Assembly: GCA_036130055.1 (NCBI GenBank)
Contig: JAYYOR010000034.1
Location: 1-19,919 of the forward strand
Direction: 5' to 3'
DNA from: TMED69 sp036130055
GTDB taxonomy: Bacteria; Pseudomonadota; Gammaproteobacteria; Ga0077536
Length of the DNA: 19,919 bases
The translations under genes were made by a program, and so were the position numbers. Below, one piece after another: positions 1-6,548 of this stretch. Every line of letters starts with the position of its first letter. The first letter of the stretch is position 1. The notes below the pieces were generated by a model. The model saw only the letters and a list, made by a program, of their open reading frames with translations, was not told the origin of the DNA and searched no databases.

Positions 1-141
1 GGAATCAAGGGTCATGAGTTTGCGGTTGGATATAAAGTGAACAAAAGAGTATCTCTTGGACTTGATTTCTATGCCACGCAAGATGATGTGACCAAAGCCG
101 ATCAGGAAATACTTCAGCTTGATGTAAAAATGGGGTTTTAG
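1..141 (+). CDS. C-terminal end of an outer-membrane beta-barrel (porin-like) protein, partial
   Basis: An open frame enters from the left edge and ends at TAG 139-141, giving 46 residues. The fragment alternates polar and hydrophobic residues in two or three beta-strand-like stretches (EFAVGYKVNKRVSLGLDFY and ILQLDVKMGF) and finishes in a terminal phenylalanine, the usual C-terminal signal for outer-membrane insertion. The strand pattern, with a strand-turn-strand ending in LQLDVKMGF, resembles putative porins of the Porin_5 type, but so little is present that the exact family is inferred. Its start and most of the protein lie outside the window. It is followed by about 160 bases that hold the promoter and operator of the zinc operon; no strong terminator was seen behind it. 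Confidence 0.7.
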   Translation, partial: GIKGHEFAVGYKVNKRVSLGLDFYATQDDVTKADQEILQLDVKMGF

Positions 142-230
142 TTTTATTTTTGTTAAACAGTTTGTGTGGCAGTTAAAATTACTAATGGTGATTTGCCAGA
201 GTGTGGAATAAAAACTAGTTCAATTGTGGA

Positions 231-260
231 TTGATTTAAAATCGATTGTTTAAATTATAT
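231..260 (+). promoter_or_regulatory. Candidate sigma-70 promoter of the zinc operon
   Basis: TTGATT (231-236) and TTATAT (255-260) are separated by 18 bases and lie directly upstream of the Zur operator at 261-278. The hexamers are imperfect matches to the consensus, so the assignment rests mostly on position. An operator placed immediately downstream of a -10 box would block initiation when zinc-loaded Zur is bound. Confidence 0.35.
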
Positions 261-278
261 GATATGTTATAACATATC
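261..278. promoter_or_regulatory. Zur operator (zinc-responsive repressor box)
   Basis: GATATGTTATAACATATC is a perfect 18-base palindrome centred between 269 and 270. It contains the TGTTATAACA core typical of proteobacterial Zur boxes and, from memory, equals the consensus published for the Rhodobacter group. It sits about 25 bases upstream of a His-rich zinc protein gene whose next neighbour is zur itself, so the operon is probably autoregulated and repressed when zinc is plentiful. Confidence 0.85.
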
Positions 279-302
279 CATTAAGAGTTGTTTTTAAGAC
301 TT

Positions 303-908
303 ATGGATATGCGATTAAATAAAGATAAAAAATTCACGCGAATATTTTCGCACCTTCTGTTGTTTTTTTGCTTCGCTTTTTTTGTTAGCAAAAGTTATGG
401 TGAAGAAGACCATAATCATAGTGACGCTGCTGCACATATCCATGGAGAAGCAACCCTAAATATCGTAATGGTGGAATCTCTGCTGGAAATTGAATTTATT
501 TCTCCAGCTTATAACCTAGTAGGTTTTGAGCATAAAGCAAACAGTTCGGAAGAAAATGCTGCCGCGAAGCAGGCGATATTGCTTTTAGAAGATCCTATTA
601 AAATCTTTAAATTGACTGACGCAAACTGCGCGTTAAAAAAAACCACGGTTGACAGTGATTTGATGTCTGAAGAAAAACATCATCATCACGATCATCATCA
701 TGAAGCAGAGGAGACAAAATCAGAAAGTCATCTTGACTTTAGAGCAAATTATTCATTTTTTTGCGAGCAAGCATCCTTTCCTTCGGAAATCAAAATTTCT
801 CTCTTCGAATATTTTGATAACTTGACTAAAGTAAAATCAAAATGGATTTCAAATCAAAAACAGGGATATAAAGTTTTGACCAGTAACGATGAGAGTATTC
901 AATTCTAA
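303..908 (+). CDS. zrgA: ZrgA-like periplasmic zinc-binding protein (DUF2796)
   Basis: A secreted protein of about 201 residues thought to bind zinc in the periplasm and aid zinc uptake under starvation. After a basic N-terminus there is a hydrophobic stretch (about 17-28) ending in SYG, which fits a signal peptide. The mature part begins with a His/Asp-rich segment, followed by HGEATLN (47-53) and SPAYNLVGFEH (67-77), both hallmarks of DUF2796. A loop at about 125-133 carries seven histidines around one Asp, an obvious metal-binding patch. Two cysteines (109 and 154) may form a disulfide. The start is uncertain: TTG 288, ATG 303 and ATG 309 are in frame and none has a good Shine-Dalgarno sequence; ATG 303 was chosen as the longer ATG start with a normal signal peptide. 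It is the first gene of a run with zur and a MerC-like gene, under the Zur box at 261-278. The family counterpart is PA4063 of Pseudomonas aeruginosa and ZrgA of Vibrio. Confidence 0.85.
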   Translation: MDMRLNKDKKFTRIFSHLLLFFCFAFFVSKSYGEEDHNHSDAAAHIHGEATLNIVMVESLLEIEFISPAYNLVGFEHKANSSEENAAAKQAILLLEDPIKIFKLTDANCALKKTTVDSDLMSEEKHHHHDHHHEAEETKSESHLDFRANYSFFCEQASFPSEIKISLFEYFDNLTKVKSKWISNQKQGYKVLTSNDESIQF

Positions 909-910
909 TT

Positions 911-1393
911 ATGGGCAAGTGTTCAACAATTGAAAATGTAGAAAAATTTTGTAGTGAACAAAATATAAAATTGACTACCAAAAGAAAAAAGATTTTGATG
1001 AGTTTACTCAACTCTGAAAAGGCCTTGTCGGCCTATGAGTTGGTAAAAATTTTAAAAGATAAGAGTGGCGCGGCAATTCCCGCGATGTCGGTTTATAGGA
1101 TTCTGGATTTTTTAGAAGATAATTCTTTAGTTCATAAACTAAAATTAACAAATAAGTATGTGGCATGTTCTCATATCAGCTGTGATCACAAACACGGGTC
1201 ATCACAATTTTTGATTTGTAATGATTGCGATTCCGTTAAAGAAATTACTGTTGATCAGCAAACGATGACCGCTCTGAAAAGCAGAGTTAAGAGTGCTGGC
1301 TTTTCGTTACGCTCTCTGCAACTTGAAATGGACTGTGTTTGCTCGAAATGTGATCAGATAATGAAGCCAGATACTATGCAAAAGGAGCTTTAG
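911..1393 (+). CDS. zur: Zinc uptake regulator Zur (Fur family)
   Basis: A 160-residue Fur-family repressor. The N-terminal half is a winged helix with the recognition-helix segment VYRILDFLE (61-69). The C-terminal half has the dimerisation and metal sites: a Cys/His cluster (C86, H88, C91, H93, H95), then C103 and C106 in ICNDC, and C144 and C147 in CVCSKC; the last two pairs form the structural zinc site of Zur. These pairs and the CxH..CDHKHGSS pattern favour Zur over Fur, as does the zinc-gene context. Zinc-loaded Zur would bind the palindrome at 261-278 and shut off this operon and perhaps the divergent ABC transporter at 2517. It begins two bases after the ZrgA stop, so the two are co-transcribed and probably translationally coupled. 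Confidence 0.93.
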   Translation: MGKCSTIENVEKFCSEQNIKLTTKRKKILMSLLNSEKALSAYELVKILKDKSGAAIPAMSVYRILDFLEDNSLVHKLKLTNKYVACSHISCDHKHGSSQFLICNDCDSVKEITVDQQTMTALKSRVKSAGFSLRSLQLEMDCVCSKCDQIMKPDTMQKEL

Positions 1394-1394
1394 T

Positions 1395-1787
1395 ATGACA
1401 ATTTTTCGTTCTTTTACAGATTTCTTTTCGATGGGATTATCCGCAGCTTGTGCAATTCATTGCCTTGTATGGCCAGTACTAGCTATCATTTTCCCTCTCA
1501 TTCCGGCTTTTCAACAGGACGGTGAGAATTTCCATTTTTCCATTTTACTATTTGCGATACCAAGTAGTGTTGTCGCCATGACTATGGGTTGCAGGCTTCA
1601 TAAAACGTATTCTTTTTTTGTCGTTGCCTTTTTTGGTCTTTTTTTTATTTCAGCAGGACCTTTGTTTGGCATTGAAGAAATAGGTTTTCTTAACGAAAAA
1701 ATTATTACGGTATTTGGTGCCTGTCTGCTTGTTTTTGCGCACTATAGAAATTTTAAAGCCTGTAATAGCGCGCAGCAATGCTCATAA
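1395..1787 (+). CDS. MerC-domain inner-membrane protein
   Basis: A 130-residue protein with about four membrane helices. The first helix contains SAACAIHCLVWPVL, the Cys-x-x-x-Cys-type motif of the MerC family (C19 and C23), which binds thiophilic metals in the mercury transporter MerC. A further Cys lies in the second helix region and two near the C-terminus. It starts one base after the zur stop behind a strong Shine-Dalgarno sequence AAAGGAG (1381-1387), so it belongs to the zinc operon. None of merR, merT, merP or merA is nearby, so mercury resistance is unlikely. Its position behind zur suggests a role in zinc transport or sensing; this is inference. It converges on the DUF3299 gene with 18 bases between the two stops and no visible terminator. 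Confidence 0.8.
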   Translation: MTIFRSFTDFFSMGLSAACAIHCLVWPVLAIIFPLIPAFQQDGENFHFSILLFAIPSSVVAMTMGCRLHKTYSFFVVAFFGLFFISAGPLFGIEEIGFLNEKIITVFGACLLVFAHYRNFKACNSAQQCS

Positions 1788-1805
1788 TAAAAGACTGTTA
1801 ATTGA

Positions 1806-2423
1806 TCATTCATCTCGATACACTTCATATACATCCATTCTCATAGAATAAGCAGCCGTTGCTATATTTTTCTCAACCAGCTTGGTATTTAATTTTCCTG
1901 AAATCCAAAATGGCGTATAAAGTGTTTCGATAGGGATCCCAGTTGGAAAATCGACGAGGATTATCTGATTGGGAGGGGGTGGTGGTAAATGTAAACAGGC
2001 TCCAAAGAAAGGAACGAAAAAGAATTGAATTACTAGCTCTTCGTCATCGAATTCTAGGGGCACGATGAACCCTGGAATACGAACTTTCTGTCCATTCATA
2101 TCTTCGACCACTTTTTCAGATTGTAGAGCTTCTTGATATCTGTCGTTTTTATTTCCTCTGGCTTTATTTTTAAGGCGGCTGTCAATAGTGTCTTCCAGAG
2201 AATTCTCTTCAATTTCTGTAATATATTCCGGTGGATTTAAAAGCGCCTCTAAGTCGTCGGCTGGAAGTAGGTCGATCCATTCTACTGTTTTATATTGTTT
2301 TGCAGAAGAAGGATTGTTTTCGTTAAATTTTTGATTATTAGGTTCATTAGATACCGCATTTAAAGCATAAAAAAACAGCAGAAAACGAAGACAGGTTTCG
2401 CCTAATTTTTGATTAATTATCAT
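1806..2423 (-). CDS. DUF3299 exported protein of the zinc/MacB-like transporter set
   Basis: A 205-residue protein of the DUF3299 family. A hydrophobic N-terminal stretch (about 10-24) looks like a signal peptide. The family hallmarks are clear: WIDLLPADDL near residue 49, a YQEAL.S segment near 95-102, IPGFIVPLEFD (106-116) and FFGACLHLPPPPPNQI (139-154) with its five consecutive prolines and one Cys. The molecular function is not established. In Pseudomonas aeruginosa the homologue PA4066 sits in a Zur-controlled cluster with a ZrgA-like protein, an ABC ATPase and a permease. The same partners surround it here, but the gene is on the opposite strand, divergent from the transporter, so it could share a control region (2424-2516) with it. 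Confidence 0.85.
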   Translation of the reverse strand: MIINQKLGETCLRFLLFFYALNAVSNEPNNQKFNENNPSSAKQYKTVEWIDLLPADDLEALLNPPEYITEIEENSLEDTIDSRLKNKARGNKNDRYQEALQSEKVVEDMNGQKVRIPGFIVPLEFDDEELVIQFFFVPFFGACLHLPPPPPNQIILVDFPTGIPIETLYTPFWISGKLNTKLVEKNIATAAYSMRMDVYEVYRDE

Positions 2424-2452
2424 TCAACGACCATTTAATAAATTTAGTTTTT

Positions 2453-2475
2453 AAAATGTTATACTATTGAAAATT
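2453..2475. promoter_or_regulatory. Possible degenerate Zur half-site between divergent genes
   Basis: The 93-base spacer between the DUF3299 gene and the ABC ATPase contains AAAATGTTATACTATTGA, which keeps one arm of a Zur box (ATGTTATA) while the other arm is poorly matched. The family context predicts Zur control here, but the match is weak. Confidence 0.3.
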
Positions 2476-2516
2476 AATTTTATATTACTTAATTTTTTAA
2501 TGCTAAAAAAAATATT

Positions 2517-3185
2517 ATGCATATTAAGTTATCCAGTATTTTGCACACTTATGAATCTGACTCTAGTCTTTGGACGTTGAGGATTGATGACTTTAAAGTT
2601 GAGAAAAATGAAAAAATATTTATTCACGGCCCATCGGGAAGTGGGAAAACAACTTTTTTGAGAATTATTGCGGGTTTGACCAGCCCTCAGAAAGGATCTA
2701 TTACACTTTTTGACCAAAGGATCGATATGATGGGTTCAAGGGAGAAGGATAGATTTCGAGCAAGAAATATTGGGTTTGTTTTTCAACAATTCAACTTAAT
2801 TCCTTATCTGTCTGCGTTAGAGAATGTTCGGTTAGCTCAAAATTTTGGAGGCCAAAAAAATCGAACAACGGAAATTCCAGAGTTATTTTATAAATTAAAT
2901 TTTAATGCAAACGATTTGTCGAAACCGGCGTGGCAGTTAAGTATTGGGCAACAGCAACGAGTAGCAATTGTTCGTGCACTGATAAATAAACCAAATTTAT
3001 TAATTGTTGACGAACCAACATCTTCGTTAGATGAAAAAAACAAAGAGGATTTTATGAACATGCTTTTAGAAAAATTTGAAAATAATAAGATGTCTCTATT
3101 GTTTGTAAGTCATGATATAAAATTATCAGATCATTTTGAAAACGTCGTCGCCTTCAACCGAATAGCAGCTGCTGAGCATCATTAA
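2517..3185 (+). CDS. ABC transporter ATPase, LolD/MacB type
   Basis: A 222-residue ATP-binding subunit. All nucleotide-binding motifs are intact: Walker A GPSGSGKTT (38-46), Q-loop FVFQQFNLIPYLS (about 87-99), signature LSIGQQQR (141-148), Walker B LLIVDEP (161-167) and switch histidine in SHD (198-200). Length and sequence fit the LolD/FtsE/MacB subfamily, whose members drive extraction or tripartite export across the envelope by mechanotransmission instead of channel transport. The partner permease begins three bases after its stop. Homologues in Pseudomonas (PA4064) are Zur-regulated. The substrate is unknown; a role in zinc-starvation remodelling of the envelope is inferred from the neighbours. 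No clear Shine-Dalgarno sequence precedes the ATG. Confidence 0.9.
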   Translation: MHIKLSSILHTYESDSSLWTLRIDDFKVEKNEKIFIHGPSGSGKTTFLRIIAGLTSPQKGSITLFDQRIDMMGSREKDRFRARNIGFVFQQFNLIPYLSALENVRLAQNFGGQKNRTTEIPELFYKLNFNANDLSKPAWQLSIGQQQRVAIVRALINKPNLLIVDEPTSSLDEKNKEDFMNMLLEKFENNKMSLLFVSHDIKLSDHFENVVAFNRIAAAEHH

Positions 3186-3188
3186 ATT

Positions 3189-4424
3189 ATGTTTTTTATC
3201 TTAGCGCTAAAAAGTTTAATGAGTCGAAAAATTGCGGTGTCATTATCAGTATTAGCAATGAGTATAAGTGTTTATGTTCTACTTGGAGTCGAACACGCAA
3301 GGCATCAAATAAAAGAGAATTTTTACAATACCGTTTCTGGGGTTGATTTAATAGTTGGTAGTAGAACCAGTAATATAAACTTACTGCTTTATTCAGTTTT
3401 TAGGGTTGGCTCTCCCACTAGAAACATAAAGTTCAGTACTTATGAAGAACTTTCGCGTGATTCAAATGTTGAATGGGCTGTTCCAATATCTCTAGGAGAT
3501 TCACACAAAGGTTTTCGCGTGGTTGGTACGATACCTAGTTATTTTGAAAAAATTAAATATGGAAAAGATCAATCTATTTCTTTTGCGAGGGGCCAGAAAT
3601 TTCAAGCTCTTTTCGATGTGGTGCTAGGATCCGAAGTGGCAAAATCGTTGAATTATAGAATCGATGATAAATTGGTCCTTTCGCATGGAATTTCGGAAGC
3701 AAGTTTTCTTATTCATAAAAATTTTCCTTTTACGGTCTCTGGGATTTTACGACCAACCGGGACACCGATTGACCAAGCCGTTTACGTAGATCTAGCTGGT
3801 TTAGAGTTGATTCATATGCACCCTAACCAACAGCAAAAAATCCTTGCGACTAACTTCGAGGAACTTTCAATTCGGGCAAAAGAAATAACAGCAATCATGT
3901 TGGGTCTTAAATCGAAGATAAGGACCTTCAAGTTTCAGGATAATGTTAACCGTTTAAAAATTGAGCCACTAGTTGCAGTTATTCCCGGTGTTGCTTTAGC
4001 CGAATTATGGCAGACTATAGGATTTGTGGAAAATAGTATGTTTGTGGTAACCGGACTAGTGTTTATTGCTGCTTGTTTGGGTTTGAGTGCAATGTTGTTA
4101 TCCTCGATCAGGGAAAGATATTACGAAATTCAGCTTTTAAGAATAATCGGGGCCCCATCAATGTTTTTGTTCTTGCTTATAGAGCTAGAATCGCTTTTGA
4201 TAACTTTTGCGAGTATATTTATTGGAATGTCGTGCCTAAGCTTATCGATAAATTTTTTGCAAGATTATCTAACGCAAAAGTTTGGTATTCTTGTTAGCCC
4301 GAATATTATAAATGAAGACACTATTTCTATATTAGGCTTCTTGTTGCTATGTGTCTTTGTGGTATCTTTGATCCCTGCGATTATTGCATACAATCAATCA
4401 AAAAATTTAGTGGCTAAACGCTAG
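3189..4424 (+). CDS. MacB/FtsX-like ABC permease
   Basis: A 411-residue permease with the MacB topology: one N-terminal membrane helix (about 15-34), a large periplasmic domain (about 35-275), and three C-terminal helices (about 283-308, 327-352 and 378-402). The segment VDLIVGSRTSNINLLLYSVF after the first helix is typical of the permeases paired with DUF3299 proteins (PA4065-like). It forms a pair with the ATPase immediately upstream and probably acts as a dimer. The last codons overlap a weak inverted repeat (GCTAAA 4414-4419 with TTTAGC 4436-4441), too short to call a terminator with confidence. What it moves is unknown. Confidence 0.85.
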   Translation: MFFILALKSLMSRKIAVSLSVLAMSISVYVLLGVEHARHQIKENFYNTVSGVDLIVGSRTSNINLLLYSVFRVGSPTRNIKFSTYEELSRDSNVEWAVPISLGDSHKGFRVVGTIPSYFEKIKYGKDQSISFARGQKFQALFDVVLGSEVAKSLNYRIDDKLVLSHGISEASFLIHKNFPFTVSGILRPTGTPIDQAVYVDLAGLELIHMHPNQQQKILATNFEELSIRAKEITAIMLGLKSKIRTFKFQDNVNRLKIEPLVAVIPGVALAELWQTIGFVENSMFVVTGLVFIAACLGLSAMLLSSIRERYYEIQLLRIIGAPSMFLFLLIELESLLITFASIFIGMSCLSLSINFLQDYLTQKFGILVSPNIINEDTISILGFLLLCVFVVSLIPAIIAYNQSKNLVAKR

Positions 4425-4530
4425 AAAATTTTTATTTAGCTTAAAAGTAAGACAATTTATGTTAGTTTCGTAATATATATTGAATGTAAAATAGTATAAA
4501 GCACGACAAATTATTTAAATTTTCTTAACT
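4425..4530 (+). other. Intergenic leader of the envelope-machine operon
   Basis: These 106 AT-rich bases separate the zinc transporter from the eight-gene operon. The only promoter-like element noticed is TATAAA (4496-4501), without a convincing -35 partner. No operator palindrome was seen. Read-through from the zinc transporter cannot be excluded because no strong terminator lies in the spacer. Confidence 0.3.
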
Positions 4531-5286
4531 ATGTTAATTTGGTTTAAAAATACAACATCGAATAGTTACAGTTTTAGATTAGTTACAAAAAAAAATCTGT
4601 CAATTCTATTATTTATATTGTTACCAGTCCAGTTCGCATGGGCTGATCAAAATTTGGCTAATTGTGTAGAAATTGATGGGGCAGGTGAAATGACCGGAGA
4701 TTCTCCGAAAACAAGAGAAGAGCAAATCTTGCAGCTTGAATCGCAGTACTTCAATCAGTTGTCAAAATTTAAACCTTGTGAATCAGGCACAGACAATACG
4801 GTTGATAATGAGAAAGCGAAACAAACGGTAAATAGCGCCACGCTCGCAACAGAAAATTTAAATAGTGAGGGAGCAGAGTCAAAGAGATTAGAACAAACTG
4901 GAGATAATGACTCATCTGCAAAAAGTGATAAAAATGGTGAAACCGCAGGATTAAAAAGCGAACCATCTAACAATGATCCTCCGAACAGAGAGAGGGCGGG
5001 TGGTTTTGAAGGAGCACGGTCTATTTCCTCAAATCTTAAGAAAAAAGAGGAGAGTCCCTTGGCGATAAATAGTGAGGGTAATCTGATATTAGAGACGCTT
5101 GACTTTGATGAATATGATAAAGCGACTGAACCGAAAGAAAATAACTCTTTATCAGGTAGGTCACATGATAAGCTAAAAAATATTGATAATATAGAAATAC
5201 TCAAAAATCAATTAAGGGAGAGGGCCGAACGGGAAGAGGATCCCATGGTTAAAGAAAGTTTGATGAGAAGATATGAGGAACTTTAA
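4531..5286 (+). CDS. Secreted low-complexity protein, first gene of the envelope-machine operon
   Basis: A 251-residue protein of no recognised family. Residues about 22-38 form a signal peptide ending in FAWA, with cleavage predicted before DQ. The start of the mature part has two cysteines (about 45 and 82) that could be bridged, followed by a long polar stretch rich in Ser, Glu, Asn and Lys (about 85-190) that is probably disordered, and a charged C-terminal helix rich in Arg and Glu ending in RRYEEL. No ribosome-binding site precedes ATG 4531 and the signal peptide is preceded by about 20 extra residues, so the true start may be slightly different; no better in-frame start is evident. Its stop overlaps the next ATG by one base (TAATG), coupling it to the lipoprotein. 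A periplasmic linker or scaffold role is inference. Confidence 0.7.
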   Translation: MLIWFKNTTSNSYSFRLVTKKNLSILLFILLPVQFAWADQNLANCVEIDGAGEMTGDSPKTREEQILQLESQYFNQLSKFKPCESGTDNTVDNEKAKQTVNSATLATENLNSEGAESKRLEQTGDNDSSAKSDKNGETAGLKSEPSNNDPPNRERAGGFEGARSISSNLKKKEESPLAINSEGNLILETLDFDEYDKATEPKENNSLSGRSHDKLKNIDNIEILKNQLRERAEREEDPMVKESLMRRYEEL

Positions 5287-6548
5287 TGGTGAAAAAAATT
5301 TTATTTAAGAGCAATTTAATCGTTTTGTTTTTTTTCCTCCAGGGCTGTAACACTGGCGGCGGCTATAAAGCCGAGCCGAGTTACTCAGTAGGACCGAGTG
5401 CGAGTTATTATACGCAAGCTACTGAAAAAAAACGTTTGAGCACTAATTTTTCGCGGCAATTGTCTATTTTAGTGATTCCATTTGCGCCTAATATTCCAAG
5501 CGATACAAAAGATTATAAAAAGAAAAATATTTGGCCTGAGTTAAGAAGAGCCGAGGGAAATTATTTTGCTGTAAAACTTCGAAATGCATTGACGGACACA
5601 AACGCATTCGAGATAGCTCAAGTTTCGCCAACAAAAAATGCTACCGCTCATTTTTATGTAGATGGAAAAATTATGAAATCTAATGGTGCTTATCTCACGT
5701 TGGCAGTGAACTTAACATCAATAGACCAAAAGAAAATATTTGTTAATAAAAAATTTAAGTATGAAGTTAAGGATTATGATTTGAATAATCCAAGAAATAA
5801 AGAAAATTATGATTTATATGACCCGTTGTTTAACATTATAGCTAAAGAAATCGCGCAGGCATTATCCAATTTGTCTGAAGATCGAATGGCATCGCTAAAA
5901 ATGATTGAAGAATTAAGGTTTGCGGAGACCTTTGCTCCTGAATATTTCGGAAAATATTTGGATTCAGCGAGCGCCGTCACAAGAATCAATTATGCACCAT
6001 CAGATAAAGATCAGATGCTGCAACGAGTACGAGCATTACGAATTAGAGATAAAATGTTTGTTGATAGTATGCAGGTAGATTACGATAAATTTTCAATGAG
6101 GATGGCACCTAACTACCTGAACTGGCAGAAGTCATCTTTTATTGAAATTAAAGCAGCAGAGGAAGCTCGGAAAAAAAGTCTAGGAAAAAAGCTTCTTGGT
6201 CTGGCCGCTTTAACAGGTGGAATAGCACTGGCTGCTACGGCTGATCCCTATTCAACAGGAGGAAGCCTTAGTGCTTTGGGAGGCACAGTGGTGGCTGGAG
6301 CAGGAGTCGCAGCAGTGGCAAGTAGTTTCCAGGATACAGCTGATGCAAAAATGTATGAATCTAGCTTAAATGAATTGGGGAGTTCTATGAATATTGAATT
6401 AGCTCCACGAGTAATGGAAATGGAAGATAAAAATATTGAATTTAAAGGTGATGCTTCAGAACAATATGAGGTCTGGAGAAAGTACCTGCTTGATTTGTAT
6501 GAGCTAGAAAAAACTCCCAACGTTATTTTATATCAAATCAACATTTGA
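5286..6548 (+). CDS. Outer-membrane lipoprotein with CsgG/LpoB-like region and Gly/Ala hydrophobic segment
   Basis: A 420-residue lipoprotein. The signal peptide ends in the lipobox LQGC with the lipidated Cys at 21; Asn at the +2 position gives no inner-membrane retention signal, so the outer membrane is expected. Residues about 57-195 alternate strands and helices (ILVIPFAPNI, a helix near 92-103, FYVDGKIMKS, LAVNLTSI), resembling the CsgG/LpoB-type fold found in secretion pores and cell-wall enzyme activators; this is a judgement from the pattern and needs profile or structure comparison. Residues about 303-347 are rich in Gly and Ala (LLGLAALTGGIALAATA and later GGTVVAGAGVAAVA), like a glycine-zipper hairpin that could enter a membrane or oligomerise. 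A good Shine-Dalgarno GAGGA (5275-5279) lies six bases before the ATG. It overlaps its neighbours at both ends. It is the likely outer-membrane end of the machine. Confidence 0.75.
   Translation: MVKKILFKSNLIVLFFFLQGCNTGGGYKAEPSYSVGPSASYYTQATEKKRLSTNFSRQLSILVIPFAPNIPSDTKDYKKKNIWPELRRAEGNYFAVKLRNALTDTNAFEIAQVSPTKNATAHFYVDGKIMKSNGAYLTLAVNLTSIDQKKIFVNKKFKYEVKDYDLNNPRNKENYDLYDPLFNIIAKEIAQALSNLSEDRMASLKMIEELRFAETFAPEYFGKYLDSASAVTRINYAPSDKDQMLQRVRALRIRDKMFVDSMQVDYDKFSMRMAPNYLNWQKSSFIEIKAAEEARKKSLGKKLLGLAALTGGIALAATADPYSTGGSLSALGGTVVAGAGVAAVASSFQDTADAKMYESSLNELGSSMNIELAPRVMEMEDKNIEFKGDASEQYEVWRKYLLDLYELEKTPNVILYQINI

Noticed and set aside
1395..1787. Mercury-resistance operon
   Set aside because: Only the MerC-like gene is present; merR, merT, merP and merA are absent and the context is zinc.
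4414..4441. Terminator after the ABC permease
   Set aside because: The stem is only six bases, begins inside the coding region and has an AT-rich loop, with no T-run following; too weak to call.
4755..5204. 149-codon minus-strand frame rich in Ser, Leu and Phe
   Set aside because: It mirrors the low-complexity Glu/Asn/Ser codons of the plus-strand secreted protein, which has a signal peptide and is coupled to the next gene.
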